64,000 nucleotides of DNA from Halostreptopolyspora alba (GCA_003725585.1 RJMB01000013.1:79419-143418), one strand, 5' to 3'; positions 42,621-52,943 are shown, counted from the first letter of the stretch. Translations and numbers: made by a program. Notes: generated by a model not told the origin, from the sequence alone.

Positions 42621-43799
42621 GTGCAAGGGGAGCTGCTCAGTGCTATAGCGGGGCTCGTCGGGCTGGTGACGGGCGTCGCCGCGGGACTGGCGTTCCGATT
42701 CAGCGAGAGAGGCCGTAACACCACCCCCGCGTCACCCGCCCAGTCCGAGCTGCCCGCCGGCGTCGCCGAGGTTCTCGCGGCGCTGCCCTCCTCGGCCGTC
42801 GTACTCGACTCCGCCGACCGGGTCCTGCGGGCCAGCTCGGCGGCCCGCGCCTACGGGATCGTGCGCGGCTCGGAACTCGTCATCGGCGACCTGCTCGCGC
42901 TGGCCCGACAGGTGCGTCGCGACGGCGTGATCCGCGAGACCGAGATCGAGGTGGCCGTACGCAAGTTCGGACCCGATGCCACCTCCTTCGCCGTACGGGT
43001 GGCCCCTCTGGGGGGCACCGGCCTGGTTCTGGTCCTCGCCGAGGACCAGACCGAACGCCGCCGCGTCGAGGCCGTCCGTCGGGACTTCGTGGCCAACATC
43101 AGCCACGAGCTCAAGACGCCCATCGGAGCGCTGTCACTGCTCGCCGAGACGATCACCGACGCCAGCGACGACCCGGAAGCCGTTCGCCGGTTCACCGGCC
43201 GTATGCAGCAAGAGACGTCCCGGCTCACCAGCGTAATCCAGGACCTGATTACATTGTCCCGGATCCAGGGCGCCGAGCCCATGGCCGATCCCGAGCGGAT
43301 CGACGTCGAGACCGTGGTCGAGGAGGCACTCGACGCGGTGCGGACCACGGCCGACACCAAGGAGATCGAACTGGTCACGAGCGGCGCCGAGGGCATCGTG
43401 GCCCTTGGGGACGAGGGGTTGCTCGTGACCGCCCTACGCAACCTCGTGGCCAACGCCGTCGCCTACAGCCCCGAACGCACCCGGGTGTCCGTGATGGCGC
43501 AGACCACCGACACCGAGATCGAGATCAGCGTCGCCGACCAGGGGATCGGCATCCCCGCGCAGGACCTGGAACGAATCTTCGAGCGCTTCTACCGTGTGGA
43601 CGCGGCTCGAAGCCGGGCGACCGGGGGCACCGGTCTCGGCCTGGCGATCGTCAAACACATCATGACCCACCACCGTGGAGAAGTGACCGTGTGGAGCAAG
43701 GAAGGATCGGGGTCGACGTTCACGTTGCGTCTTCCCCGTCCCGAACCCCGGGAGCAAACGCACTCCGAGGACACCACCGAGCGGGAGGCGGCACAGTGA
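42621..43799 (+). CDS. senX3: Sensor histidine kinase SenX3
   Basis: About 392 residues. One or two N-terminal membrane helices, a PAS-like segment, then the H-box FVANISHELKTPIG (phospho-acceptor H162), N-box NLVANAVAYSPE, and G boxes DQGIGIP and GGTGLGLAIVKHI. GTG 42621 start. Phosphate-starvation sensor paired with RegX3. Overlaps regX3 by 4 nt. Confidence 0.92.
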   Translation: MQGELLSAIAGLVGLVTGVAAGLAFRFSERGRNTTPASPAQSELPAGVAEVLAALPSSAVVLDSADRVLRASSAARAYGIVRGSELVIGDLLALARQVRRDGVIRETEIEVAVRKFGPDATSFAVRVAPLGGTGLVLVLAEDQTERRRVEAVRRDFVANISHELKTPIGALSLLAETITDASDDPEAVRRFTGRMQQETSRLTSVIQDLITLSRIQGAEPMADPERIDVETVVEEALDAVRTTADTKEIELVTSGAEGIVALGDEGLLVTALRNLVANAVAYSPERTRVSVMAQTTDTEIEISVADQGIGIPAQDLERIFERFYRVDAARSRATGGTGLGLAIVKHIMTHHRGEVTVWSKEGSGSTFTLRLPRPEPREQTHSEDTTEREAAQ

Positions 43800-44494
43800 C
43801 GCGTGTACTCGTCGTTGAGGACGAGGAATCCTACAGCGATGCCCTGTCGTACATGCTGCGCAAGGAGGGTTTCGAGGTCGCCGTCGCGACCACCGGGACA
43901 GAGGCGCTGGAAATCTACGACCGCACCGGCGCCGATCTGGTGCTCCTCGACCTGATGTTGCCCGGGCTACCCGGCACCGAGGTGTGCCGGACGTTGCGGC
44001 AGAAGTCCAACGTCCCAGTGATCATGTTGACGGCCAAGGACAGCGAGATCGACAAGGTCGTGGGCCTGGAGCTGGGAGCCGACGACTACGTGACCAAACC
44101 GTTCTCGTCACGGGAACTCGTGGCGCGCATCCGGGCGGTGATGCGTCGCCGCAGCGAGGACGAGGCGCTGCTCCCCACGGCGCTCGAGGCCGGACCGGTC
44201 CGGATGGACGTGGAGCGGCACGTGGTCACTGTGCGCGGCGAACACGTTCAGCTCCCCCTCAAGGAGTTCGAGCTGCTCGAGGTGCTCCTCCGCAACGCTG
44301 GACGGGTACTCACCCGCATGCAGTTGATCGACCGCGTGTGGGGCGCGGACTACGTCGGCGACACCAAGACCCTCGACGTCCACGTCAAACGGCTGCGTGC
44401 CAAGATCGAGACGGACCCGGGCAACCCCGAGTTCATCGTGACGGTGCGCGGTCTGGGCTACAAGTTCGAGCCGGTGGTCGCGACGGCGGAGTAG
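43796..44494 (+). CDS. regX3: Response regulator RegX3 (OmpR/PhoB class)
   Basis: About 232 residues. Receiver domain with acidic pocket VVEDEE, phospho-acceptor D52 (LLDLMLPG) and MLTAKDSE; C-terminal winged helix with LPLKEFELLEVLLRNAG and VHVKRLRAKIE. GTG 43796 overlaps the senX3 stop (GTGA) and has GGGAGG upstream. Confidence 0.94.
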   Translation: MTRVLVVEDEESYSDALSYMLRKEGFEVAVATTGTEALEIYDRTGADLVLLDLMLPGLPGTEVCRTLRQKSNVPVIMLTAKDSEIDKVVGLELGADDYVTKPFSSRELVARIRAVMRRRSEDEALLPTALEAGPVRMDVERHVVTVRGEHVQLPLKEFELLEVLLRNAGRVLTRMQLIDRVWGADYVGDTKTLDVHVKRLRAKIETDPGNPEFIVTVRGLGYKFEPVVATAE

Positions 44495-44510
44495 CGGATC
44501 GGCTGGGCCG

Positions 44511-44936
44511 TCACACCTCCAGCAGCACCGTGAACGGCCCCTCATTGGTGAGGGAGACCGACATCTGGGCGCCGAAGGCGCCGGTCTCGACGTGTGCCCC
44601 GAGGTCACGAAGCTCCTTGACCACGGCGTCGACCAGCGGCTCGGCGGTGGCGCCGGGGGCTGCCGCCTGCCACGAGGGGCGGCGGCCCTTCCGGGTGTCG
44701 CCGTACAGGGTGAACTGGCTGACGACGAGCAGCGGCGCCCCCGTGTCGGAGCAGGACCGCTCGTCCTCGAGGATCCGCAGTCCCCACAGTTTGCCGGCTA
44801 TCCGGCGCGCCTCGGCCTCGGTGTCACTGTGGGTGACACCGACCAGTGCCAGGAGTCCCGGCCCGGTGAGCTCCGAAACGACCTCGCCCGCCACGGTCAC
44901 CGACGCGTGGCTGACCCGCTGCACGACCGCTCGCAT
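44511..44936 (-). CDS. dtd: D-aminoacyl-tRNA deacylase
   Basis: 141 residues; hydrolyses D-aminoacyl-tRNAs. Starts [15 protein letters not shown]; the conserved [16 protein letters not shown] and NEGPFT (the family GP motif, usually NxGPVT) are present. Converges on regX3 with 16 nt between stops. Confidence 0.93.
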   Translation of the reverse strand: MRAVVQRVSHASVTVAGEVVSELTGPGLLALVGVTHSDTEAEARRIAGKLWGLRILEDERSCSDTGAPLLVVSQFTLYGDTRKGRRPSWQAAAPGATAEPLVDAVVKELRDLGAHVETGAFGAQMSVSLTNEGPFTVLLEV

Positions 44937-44944
44937 TGGTTCCT

Positions 44945-46738
44945 CTAGTTGAGTGTCCGGAACTGGCGGGTGTTGGAGATGACGCCCGTCAGTGTCAGCG
45001 TGAACATCTTGATGGACTCGGCGAAGTCCTGGATCCGCCAGTCCTCGGGGCCTTTGTACCAGGGCAACCCGTTGTCATCGATCTGGTCCTCACCGGCCGT
45101 GGCCAGGACCTTGGCCCACCGGTCCACGTTGTCGAAGATGATGGCGTACGGCAGGTAGCGGGAGAAGACGTTCACCCGGTACCTCTCGGGTACGTGCTCG
45201 GCCCGCCCGCTCATCAGGTACCGGCGGAAGCCCAGTGTGTGGGCGAACACCAGGCTTCCCTGGCTGGTTTTGGCCGGCATGAACTGACCACCCACGGTCA
45301 CCGCGGCACCGGCGATGATCACGGCGAGGCCGGTGAAGGCGGCCTGGGTGAAGATCGCCAGCACCACCGTGAGAACCACCCCCGCCGCCGTGAGGACGAT
45401 TCCCCCGGTGGTCCACCGGGTGCGGACCAGGTTCGGACGGCGCGCGAACCACCTGAGGCGCACCATGTCGCGGTACAGCTCGTCACGGACCTCGGCCAGT
45501 CGCTCCGCGAACCGCTGGGAGCCCAGCTCCGCCAGGGTGACGCGACCCCGGCGCTCGAAGATGGCGTCGATCAGCAGCCGTTCGTAGGGCAGCAGCGGGT
45601 CGTTCCGGGGGCTGGGCGCGCGTTCGAGCTGCCAGTCCACCGAGGTGTAGTGCTCGTGCGGCAGTTCCCGGATCGTCAGGTGTCCACGTACGGCGAGGTC
45701 GACGACCGTGGCGGTGATGTCCACGACGTCGGCCTGCTCGTCGATGAGCGTGCCGATCTGGCCGGGATGGACGTCGTCGGGTGGGGTGAACCGGACACCG
45801 TCACCTCCGGGCGCCAACGGGGCGTGGTCGCCCACGACCGCCTCGGAGTGCACGGCCCGTTCGTCGCGTCCGCGCTCCCGCACGAGGAGCACGAGCCCGC
45901 CGACCAGCACCACCAGCAGCAGACCGAAGACACTCGCGGTCGCCGGGGTGATGGCGAACGCGGAGGTGAGTGACCATCGCTCTTCGAGTATCGGGTCGCC
46001 GGGCGCCGCGCTCGCGGGGTAGGAGACAACGATGCCCAGGCTCTCGCCCGGTTCCATGTTCGCCTGCATGAACCGGGCGCTTTTCGCCTCGTGCCCGCCC
46101 ATGTCCGAGACGGTGCAGTACATCGAGCTACGCCCCGCTCCCGCGTTACAGGACAGGGCGATCGGCTGGGCGGCGGCGTCGACCACGACCGTGGTGCCGG
46201 CGACGGGCTCGCTGTAGCCGCCGACGGCGGTCCACTCCAGCTCGATCCCGTCACCGACACTGGCGGTGACACCACGGACCGTGTAACTCAGCACAACAGT
46301 GTCGACCCCGGCGGTGTCCATGGTCACGTCGAGGGTGTCGACCGCGTCCGACTCACGTTCGGCGGTGTCGACCGCGACCGGGGCGCCGTCAGCGTCCTCC
46401 GCTGTGACCGCGTCGACCTCGTAGATCCGGTCGTGATCGTTGTCATAGGTCTCGCGCGTCACGAAGGTGCGGGTGAACTCCTCCGGCGGAGTCCGGTTGA
46501 AGGTGATGGTCTCCTCACCGTGGAGCACGCCGTCGTCGTCGAGGCGCAGCGTGATCTCGTTGGCGATCGGCGCGTCCTCGTCCACCTGCGGCAGGGTGTC
46601 GTGGTCGTCCCTGGGGGCCACGCCGGCGTGCTGGACCGCCGGCGTGGCCAGCGGTTCGGCCACCGCGGGAGCGGCGCCGCAGAGCACGACAGTGGCCCCG
46701 GCCAGGATGACCGGGCGCGCGCGTCGAACCCATCTCAT
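44945..46738 (-). CDS. DUF2207 membrane protein
   Basis: About 597 residues: signal peptide ([18 protein letters not shown]), an extracellular beta-rich DUF2207 domain ([27 protein letters not shown]), a membrane helix ([18 protein letters not shown]), a cytoplasmic segment, two more helices ([34 protein letters not shown]) and a C-terminal end. The last third ([16 protein letters not shown]) is typical of the family. Role unknown. ATG 46738. The dtd gene follows 8 nt later on the same strand. Confidence 0.83.
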   Translation of the reverse strand: MRWVRRARPVILAGATVVLCGAAPAVAEPLATPAVQHAGVAPRDDHDTLPQVDEDAPIANEITLRLDDDGVLHGEETITFNRTPPEEFTRTFVTRETYDNDHDRIYEVDAVTAEDADGAPVAVDTAERESDAVDTLDVTMDTAGVDTVVLSYTVRGVTASVGDGIELEWTAVGGYSEPVAGTTVVVDAAAQPIALSCNAGAGRSSMYCTVSDMGGHEAKSARFMQANMEPGESLGIVVSYPASAAPGDPILEERWSLTSAFAITPATASVFGLLLVVLVGGLVLLVRERGRDERAVHSEAVVGDHAPLAPGGDGVRFTPPDDVHPGQIGTLIDEQADVVDITATVVDLAVRGHLTIRELPHEHYTSVDWQLERAPSPRNDPLLPYERLLIDAIFERRGRVTLAELGSQRFAERLAEVRDELYRDMVRLRWFARRPNLVRTRWTTGGIVLTAAGVVLTVVLAIFTQAAFTGLAVIIAGAAVTVGGQFMPAKTSQGSLVFAHTLGFRRYLMSGRAEHVPERYRVNVFSRYLPYAIIFDNVDRWAKVLATAGEDQIDDNGLPWYKGPEDWRIQDFAESIKMFTLTLTGVISNTRQFRTLN

Positions 46739-46914
46739 GGCGGGAGAGCCTATCGGCTCGTTCTCTCGGCCGTCTTTCGGCCGACGTCGGCCAATCCTGG
46801 AATGACCCGGCAGCTGAATCCACACGTCATCCCCAAGGGCGTCATAATCGGAAAGGTCAGGATATGGCGCTGCCCACGATCAGCGGAGTTGGTGTCGGGA
46901 GGTGATGCGGCCTC

Positions 46915-47910
46915 ATGGCGAGACCGGGTTTCGAGACGTCGCGCCGGTTCCGCGGTACCAGGCACGAGAGCCCGTACGCGATTCCGACCCCGTCGCGCCC
47001 ACCCCGGCAGCGCTTCAGCCTCGGGGTCATCGTGGTGCTCCTCACCGGCCTGTCCGCCGCCGGTCTGGCCGGGTTCCTGACCTTCTCCGCCGTCGTCGAC
47101 AGCAGCGAGGCCACCACCGTCCCACCGGCGGGCGCTCCCGAGCCCGACACCACCGAGGCGGATCCCCCGGCCGAGGGGGAGACTCCCGAGGAGGCCGGGG
47201 CGGACGTCCTGGCGGCCAACTCGCTCTACAGCAACGGGGAGCTCGCCGAGGTCACCTGTGAGGCCCCCGATCTCGACCCGGACGACAAGGAGTCGATGGA
47301 GCGGTTCCTGCACGACATCACCGACTGCCTCGACCGTGCCTGGGGCGGGCACTTCGAACAGGCCGGGATGGATTTCGAGAAACCCCAGCGCATCTACTGG
47401 TACACCTCGGGGCAAAGCCCGTGCGGCAGCTACCCGGCCCCGGGAGTGGCCGCGTTCTACTGTGAGGCCAACAAGGGCCTCTACCTCGGTCTCGAAGACA
47501 TCGCGCACAACACGGGCGAAAGCGACCGCCCCGAGTCCTACACCTTCCTGCTGAGTCACGAGTACGGCCACCACGTGCAGGGCGAGTCGGGCATCCTCGG
47601 CCACCTGCACAGCACCCGGAGTGAGGAGAAGCGCACCGAGAAGGACCGGGAGGAGCTGACCCGGCGAAGCGAGCTGCAGGCGAACTGTCTCGGCGGGTCC
47701 TTCCTCGGCGCGGCCGGCGACACCCTCCCGATCACTTCCGCCGAGCGTGCGAATATCCTCGATGACGCTGAACGCCGGGGCGACTTCGACCCCGACACAC
47801 GGACACACGGCTCGCCCGAGAACGGATCGATGTGGACGGCCCACGGTATGGATCGGAGGAACCCGGCCGCGTGCAACACGTGGGCCGCGCGGGACGAACT
47901 GGTCGACTGA
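46915..47910 (+). CDS. Neutral zinc metallopeptidase, copy 1
   Basis: About 331 residues. N-terminal cytoplasmic Arg/Pro segment, one membrane helix (GVIVVLLTGLSAAGLAGFL), then an extracellular YpfJ-type peptidase domain. HEYGHHVQGESG is the HExxH zinc motif; SELQANCLGGSFLGA supplies the third ligand region and cysteine pairs may form disulfides. First of a tandem pair with the next gene. Confidence 0.87.
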   Translation: MARPGFETSRRFRGTRHESPYAIPTPSRPPRQRFSLGVIVVLLTGLSAAGLAGFLTFSAVVDSSEATTVPPAGAPEPDTTEADPPAEGETPEEAGADVLAANSLYSNGELAEVTCEAPDLDPDDKESMERFLHDITDCLDRAWGGHFEQAGMDFEKPQRIYWYTSGQSPCGSYPAPGVAAFYCEANKGLYLGLEDIAHNTGESDRPESYTFLLSHEYGHHVQGESGILGHLHSTRSEEKRTEKDREELTRRSELQANCLGGSFLGAAGDTLPITSAERANILDDAERRGDFDPDTRTHGSPENGSMWTAHGMDRRNPAACNTWAARDELVD

Positions 47911-48866
47911 CCCATCGGGCCGGGCGGCTCTGGAACCGCGCCACCGGCCATCGCAGGGCGCTGTACGCGGGACTGGCCGCTGTGGTGTTCGCGCTGGCCA
48001 TGCTCACCTGGAACCTCGCCACCGGCCCAACACCGGGTCCGGAATCCGGCCCCGCCGCGGAGCCCTCCGGTGAACCGTCCGAGTACGGCCCCCGCGACCT
48101 CGCCCGTCCCCCGACAGGCGAGGGGGGTCCCCGGCGGCCCGTGGGTGAGGGCGTTCTCACCGCGAACCCGCTGTACGACACCGACCGGCTGTCCTCACTG
48201 CCCTGCCCCGCCCCCGATCTGGACGTCCGCTCTCCCGAATCGGTGACCGAATTCCTGAACGCGCTGACCGACTGCCTCGACGAGGCGTGGGCCGCGCAGT
48301 TCCGCCAGGCCGGGCTCCCCTACGATCCGCCGCGGCGCGTGTTCTGGACCGAGGAGGGGACCAGCCCGTGCCGCGACTACCCCTCCGCCGCCGGGGCGTT
48401 CTACTGCCGAGCCGACCAGAGCATCTACATCGGCGCCGCGGACGTCGTGGAGAAGTGGAACCACACGCGGGAAAGCGTCGTCTACGCGTCGCTGCTCGCC
48501 CACGAGTACGGGCACCACGTGCAGGGCGAGTCGGGCCTGTTGGAGCACTACCACGAGCAGCGACGGCTGGAGGAGACCCCAAAGGAGCGAAACGCCTGGA
48601 CCCGCAAGGCGGAGTTACAGGCCAACTGTTTCGCCGGGACGTTCCTCGGCGCTGTCTCGGTCACCTACCCCATCACCGCCGACGACCGTGCGGTCGTGCT
48701 CGCGGACGCCTCGGCGACCGCCGACCCCGAGGACGCCCCCGACGAGGAGCGCACCCACGGTTCCGCGGAGAACGGCAGGTATTGGCTGGACCAGGGCATG
48801 CGGGAGCAGTCGCCGGGCGCCTGCAACACCTGGAACCTGCCGGACGACGATTCGCTCGTGCAGTGA
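47871..48866 (+). CDS. Neutral zinc metallopeptidase, copy 2
   Basis: About 331 residues, paralogous to the preceding gene throughout: membrane helix (LYAGLAAVVFALAMLTW), PCPAPDLD, the same HEYGHHVQGESG zinc motif, ELQANCFAGTFLGAV and the same ending ACNTWNLPDDD. No ATG lies before the membrane helix outside the upstream gene, so GTG 47871, with GGAGG 11 nt upstream and a 40-nt overlap with copy 1, is the best start; it also makes the two proteins equal in length. Confidence 0.82.
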   Translation: MQHVGRAGRTGRLTHRAGRLWNRATGHRRALYAGLAAVVFALAMLTWNLATGPTPGPESGPAAEPSGEPSEYGPRDLARPPTGEGGPRRPVGEGVLTANPLYDTDRLSSLPCPAPDLDVRSPESVTEFLNALTDCLDEAWAAQFRQAGLPYDPPRRVFWTEEGTSPCRDYPSAAGAFYCRADQSIYIGAADVVEKWNHTRESVVYASLLAHEYGHHVQGESGLLEHYHEQRRLEETPKERNAWTRKAELQANCFAGTFLGAVSVTYPITADDRAVVLADASATADPEDAPDEERTHGSAENGRYWLDQGMREQSPGACNTWNLPDDDSLVQ

Positions 48867-48908
48867 GCCGAGCCCGCGGAACGGGGTGTATCCCCGCCAC
48901 ACACGGGA

Positions 48909-51389
48909 ATGCCCCTTCGCATGCCGGGTGAGAGCGCCGTGGAACTACGCGTTCATGGGGTCAGCGGTGGCCAGGCCGAGGAGCTGCTCGACGTCGAACC
49001 CGCCGTTCGGGTCGGCGGCGACGGTCTCGCCGGGTTCTTCCGGTGGCGACGCAAACGCGACACCGAGGTGGTCCGCGACGTCCCGCGTGAGATCTTCGCC
49101 TGGGGCAACCTGACCTCCGGACGGTCCTCACGCGCACTGTGGCTCCTTTTGTTGCCGTTCATGCTCGTCAACGTCGCCTATTGGATGCGTCCCGGCCGCC
49201 GCGGCGACCGTCACTCGGCGATCTACCGGTGGGCCGACCACACCTATGGGCTCTCGGTGCGGCTGCTCGCCCTCAGCCTCACGGCGCTGCTGGTCCTGGC
49301 CGGTGCCGGCGTCGGGATGGACCTGATCGCCTGGCAGTGCTCGGGTTACGGCGCCCGGTGCGCCGAGCTCCGCCCGTGGCTGGGGTTCCTGTCCGCGCCC
49401 GACGCGTTCCTCGCCGAACCGGGACGTTCCCTGGCTGTTGGCGCGCTGCTGCCGCTCGCGATCGTCCTGGGCCTGTGGCGGATCTCCCGGCGCACCGGCA
49501 GCGTCTACGACGTGGTTCTGAAGGAGACCGGCACTCCCGCTCCCGGCACCGCGCCACTGAGCGATCCGGACTTCTGGCGCAACAGCCGGATCATGGGACG
49601 ACTGCGGTCGGCGCACGTCGCCGTCGCCGTCGGTGTGGTGAGCGCGCTACTGCTCACGCCCGCCCTGGTTCACGACCTCGCGGCCGGCCCGGCCGCCCTC
49701 GCCACCGTCGGGACCGTCCTCGCCGGGACCGTGGCCCTCACCCTGGCCGCCGCCACGGTGAGCGCGCTCGTTCCCGGCACAGATCCGCGGTGGAACCGTC
49801 GGGCCGATGTCGCCTGTCGCGTGCTGCGCGACACGTCGCTGTTGGCACTGGCCGCGTCGCTGGTCCACCTGCTGTGGCCCCGGCCCGGGTGGAGCGCCGG
49901 GGGCAGCCTCCCAGGGTACGCCGTGGGGTTGAACGCGCTGCTCGCGGCGCAGTGTGCGTTGGGGCTGTTGCTGGTGCTGTCCGCCGTGGTGCTCTACCGC
50001 ACGAACCGTGTCCACTCCGACACCGCCATGCGCGGCGTTGCGGGTCCCACGACGGCCGCCCTCGGTGTGCTCTTCGGCGGGGTCTTCTCGGCCGCGGTGG
50101 TCCACCAGGCCGCGGGCTGGCTGGGTGGTTGCTACTACCCGGGCGCCGAGGCCGCCGGCTGCGTCGAGCTGAGCCCGCCCAGCGCCTACTCGTGGCTGCA
50201 GCTGGCGTTCACCATGGAGGCGGCGATCGCGCTGGCCGCGCTGGCGGTCCTCACGCTGGCCCTGCGGCGCCGCACCCGCGCCGAGGCACGTGGGGTGGCC
50301 GCCGAGTACCACAGGGACCCGGACGCGCGCCGTGCCCGGGAGATCGCCCGGGCGCGGGCCATGGGCGGCATGACCGAGACCGTGCCCACGTTGCTGGCCG
50401 CGTTCATGCTGCCCGCGGTCGCTCTGGTGTTGCTGGTTGTCCACGCCGCGGTCACCGGCCGTCTCACCGCGGCACCGGTGGACGCGGCCCGGGTCACACC
50501 GACCTCGGTGGTCGCCGACACGGCCCTGTGGGCGCAGGGGGCGGTGGGTCTGATGGTGACGACCGGATCGTGGCTGGGTGGCCTCTTTCTCATGGCGGTG
50601 GTGTGGCTGGGCCGCAGTGCCTACCGGGACAGGCCGACCCGGCAGGCGCTGGGGGTGCTGTGGGACGTCGGCACGTTCTGGCCACGGGTGGCGCACCCAC
50701 TGGCGCCCCCTTCCTACGCCGAGCGCGCGGTCCCGCAGCTGACAGCGCGGGTCGTGGGAATGACCGCGAAGGGGACGGGGGTCGTGCTGTCCGGCCACTC
50801 CCAGGGCTCGGTGCTGGTGGCCGCGACCGTGTGGCAGCTGCCGCGGCGGTGCCGCCCGCACGTCAGGTTGCTCACCCACGGCTCTCCGCTGTACCGGCTC
50901 TACGGGCGCTACTTCCCGGCCTACTTCGGCCCGGACTCGCTCGCCGACCTCGCCGGGCGGGCCAACGGCTGGAGCAACCTGTGGCGTTCCACCGACGCGG
51001 TGGGCGGTCCGATCCACCTGGAGCGCGACGGCGGGTGGACCACCGTGGCCCTCTCGGAGCCGCTGCCGGACCCCTGGCGGTACGACGTCCAGGAGGGGGA
51101 GGCGCTTCCCCCGGAGATCCTGGGGCACTCCTTCTACACGCGCGATCCCGCCTACGCCGAGGCGGCCGTGGCGGCGGTGCGCGGCCTCAACGAGGCGTGG
51201 TGGTACCGGACGACGGCGTTACCACGGTCCGTATGGCCCGTCAGCGCGGCCGACGCTGCGGGTGGCCGGCCTGACGTCGAGGAGGTAGATCAGGGCGGCG
51301 ACCAGCGCGAGAAAGGAGAAGAAGTAGAAGAACCCGACCGCGGCGCTCAGCGAGAGGAACGTTCCCACTCCCAGCAACCCCGTCCATAG
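48909..51389 (+). CDS. Polytopic membrane protein with C-terminal alpha/beta-hydrolase motif
   Basis: About 826 residues. N-terminal soluble part begins ELRVHGVSGG, then about ten membrane helices (for example LALSLTALLVLAGAGVGMDL), then a cytoplasmic domain with the lipase-like nucleophile elbow LSGHSQGSVLVAA. The domain resembles lipase-type hydrolases; substrate unknown. GTG 48939 would be an alternative start close to the conserved segment. The last ~57 residues are highly charged, unlike the rest, and lie antisense to the DUF2516 gene, suggesting the original stop was lost. Confidence 0.7.
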   Translation: MPLRMPGESAVELRVHGVSGGQAEELLDVEPAVRVGGDGLAGFFRWRRKRDTEVVRDVPREIFAWGNLTSGRSSRALWLLLLPFMLVNVAYWMRPGRRGDRHSAIYRWADHTYGLSVRLLALSLTALLVLAGAGVGMDLIAWQCSGYGARCAELRPWLGFLSAPDAFLAEPGRSLAVGALLPLAIVLGLWRISRRTGSVYDVVLKETGTPAPGTAPLSDPDFWRNSRIMGRLRSAHVAVAVGVVSALLLTPALVHDLAAGPAALATVGTVLAGTVALTLAAATVSALVPGTDPRWNRRADVACRVLRDTSLLALAASLVHLLWPRPGWSAGGSLPGYAVGLNALLAAQCALGLLLVLSAVVLYRTNRVHSDTAMRGVAGPTTAALGVLFGGVFSAAVVHQAAGWLGGCYYPGAEAAGCVELSPPSAYSWLQLAFTMEAAIALAALAVLTLALRRRTRAEARGVAAEYHRDPDARRAREIARARAMGGMTETVPTLLAAFMLPAVALVLLVVHAAVTGRLTAAPVDAARVTPTSVVADTALWAQGAVGLMVTTGSWLGGLFLMAVVWLGRSAYRDRPTRQALGVLWDVGTFWPRVAHPLAPPSYAERAVPQLTARVVGMTAKGTGVVLSGHSQGSVLVAATVWQLPRRCRPHVRLLTHGSPLYRLYGRYFPAYFGPDSLADLAGRANGWSNLWRSTDAVGGPIHLERDGGWTTVALSEPLPDPWRYDVQEGEALPPEILGHSFYTRDPAYAEAAVAAVRGLNEAWWYRTTALPRSVWPVSAADAAGGRPDVEEVDQGGDQREKGEEVEEPDRGAQREERSHSQQPRP

Positions 51390-51524
51390 TCCCTTGGTTT
51401 GCTTGTCGGCCGCGGGGAACGCCTGCGCGGGCGTCCGCGCCGCTTCGATCAGCGCGTACAGCGTCGTGACGAAGATCGCGATGTAGATGATCTGCCACAG
51501 GGAGCCGAATATCGTCTGGATCAC
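51219..51524 (-). CDS. DUF2516 family small membrane protein
   Basis: 101 residues with three hydrophobic segments (LWQIIYIAIFVTTLYALI, LLGVGTFLSLSAAVGFF, FLALVAALIYLLDV) and the family's ARTPAQAFPAADKQTKGLW loop. Function unknown. Its 3' half overlaps the end of the convergent membrane hydrolase gene by 171 nt. Confidence 0.85.
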   Translation of the reverse strand: MIQTIFGSLWQIIYIAIFVTTLYALIEAARTPAQAFPAADKQTKGLWTGLLGVGTFLSLSAAVGFFYFFSFLALVAALIYLLDVRPATRSVGRADGPYGPW

Positions 51525-51632
51525 GAGGCGCTCCGAACGTTAGGTGACGGTTGGTGGCCAGCCCTACGACCCGCCCGGGTCTCTCACGGTCAACGCCGCG
51601 AGCCCCGGTAATCGTTCCCGTACCGTTGGGGC

Positions 51633-52574
51633 TCACATCGGCAGGTGCCACAGCGCCAGGGCGCTCGACATCAACACGAACGCCGAGACGAGCACGGCGG
51701 CGGCGACGACGCGCGACAGCTCCTCGGTCGGCGTGACCAGCCGGGACACCCTGGTGACCACCTCGGGTTCGGCGTCGCCGACGGCCATGGCACCGGCGGG
51801 GACGTGGGTGTTGCCGGCGGTGCCGAACCGCATGAGCGCGGTGGCGAGCTCCTTGGGGGAGCGTTCGCGGCGGGCCTGGTCGTCGGCGCACATCTCGATC
51901 AGCAGCGCCACCGCGCGATAGTAGGTGTCGAGCACGCGCACGCGCGGGAAGGCGCGTTTCAGCGAGGAGAACGGCAGCAGCACGAGGTCGTGACGCTGCC
52001 GGAGATGGGCGTGCTCGTGCGCGAGCACCGCGGACAGCTCGCTACGGGCGAGCACGCGCAGGGCGCCCGCGCTGATGACCACCTTGGACCGCAGGACACC
52101 GGGCAGGCAGTAGGCGGCCGCCGCCGGGTGGTCGAGGACGCGCGCCCCGGGCACCTCGGGGTCGTCGCGGGCGACGAGTTCGAGGAGGTCGTGGTGCCGC
52201 CGGCGGGTGCGCACCACGTGGACGGTGGAGGCCACCAGCCCGCAGAAGAGCACCAGGGTGAGACCGAACGCCACGAGGACGGCGGCGACCCGGGTGGCGC
52301 CGAAGGGGGCGGCGGCGAACTTGGCCAGGTGCAGGCCGTGCGCGGAGACATCCGTGGTGAGAGCGAGGAGCCCTCCGATCGCCCCTTTTCCGTAGGGGGC
52401 GAGACCGAACGCGAGAAGCGCGCCGATGGTGGAGATCCCCCAGGTCAGCCCCAGCACCTGCCAGGTGATGACGGCGACGTAGGGGCCGCGGGCGGGCCAT
52501 GAGGCCCGACGTAGCCGTGCCGCGGCGACGAGACAGCCCACCGCGATGGTGGCGAGTAGGGCGGCACTGACCAT
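51633..52574 (-). CDS. M56-family (BlaR1/MecR1-like) membrane metallopeptidase
   Basis: About 313 residues. Four membrane helices and the zinc site HEHAHLRQRHD. It lacks a C-terminal beta-lactam sensor domain, as is usual in actinobacteria. Starts 4 nt after the BlaI-type gene, so both are translationally coupled. The peptidase is thought to inactivate the repressor; the signal is unknown. Confidence 0.88.
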   Translation of the reverse strand: MVSAALLATIAVGCLVAAARLRRASWPARGPYVAVITWQVLGLTWGISTIGALLAFGLAPYGKGAIGGLLALTTDVSAHGLHLAKFAAAPFGATRVAAVLVAFGLTLVLFCGLVASTVHVVRTRRRHHDLLELVARDDPEVPGARVLDHPAAAAYCLPGVLRSKVVISAGALRVLARSELSAVLAHEHAHLRQRHDLVLLPFSSLKRAFPRVRVLDTYYRAVALLIEMCADDQARRERSPKELATALMRFGTAGNTHVPAGAMAVGDAEPEVVTRVSRLVTPTEELSRVVAAAVLVSAFVLMSSALALWHLPM

Positions 52575-52578
52575 TCGG

Positions 52579-52941
52579 CTACGTCCTTGGCTGGTCGCTT
52601 TCCGCGAGCGCGCGGCGAAGCGCTTCGGCTTCGTTGCCGCTCATCGAGCGCACGAACGCCGCCAGGGCGGCGTCCCGATCCCCGGTCTGACCGAGCGCCT
52701 CAAACATCAGTTCGGACACGTAGCTCTCCCGGCTGGCGGCCGGGCTGTAACGCCAGGCTCGGCCCTCGCGGGACCGGGCCACGACCCCCTTCTTCGCGAG
52801 CCGATCGAGCACGGTCATCACCGTTGTGTGGGCGAGGTCCCGGTCAGCGAGGGCACGACTTACCTCGCGGACCGTCAGGGACTCGTCCTTGGCCCACAGT
52901 ACCTCCATCACCGCGCGTTCAAGGTCACCCAACCGATTCAT
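52579..52941 (-). CDS. BlaI/MecI/CopY-family repressor
   Basis: 120 residues, winged helix (LGDLERAVMEVLWA, REVSRALADRDLAHTTVMTV, LAKKGVVARSREGRAW) plus dimerisation helices. Represses its own operon with the M56 peptidase. Palindromic sites lie directly upstream. ATG 52941. Confidence 0.92.
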   Translation of the reverse strand: MNRLGDLERAVMEVLWAKDESLTVREVSRALADRDLAHTTVMTVLDRLAKKGVVARSREGRAWRYSPAASRESYVSELMFEALGQTGDRDAALAAFVRSMSGNEAEALRRALAESDQPRT

Positions 52942-52943
52942 AC

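Noticed and set aside
49647..51128. 493-codon open frame antisense to the membrane hydrolase
   Set aside because: Composition rich in Gly/Arg/Gln/His without helices or motifs; typical antisense shadow.
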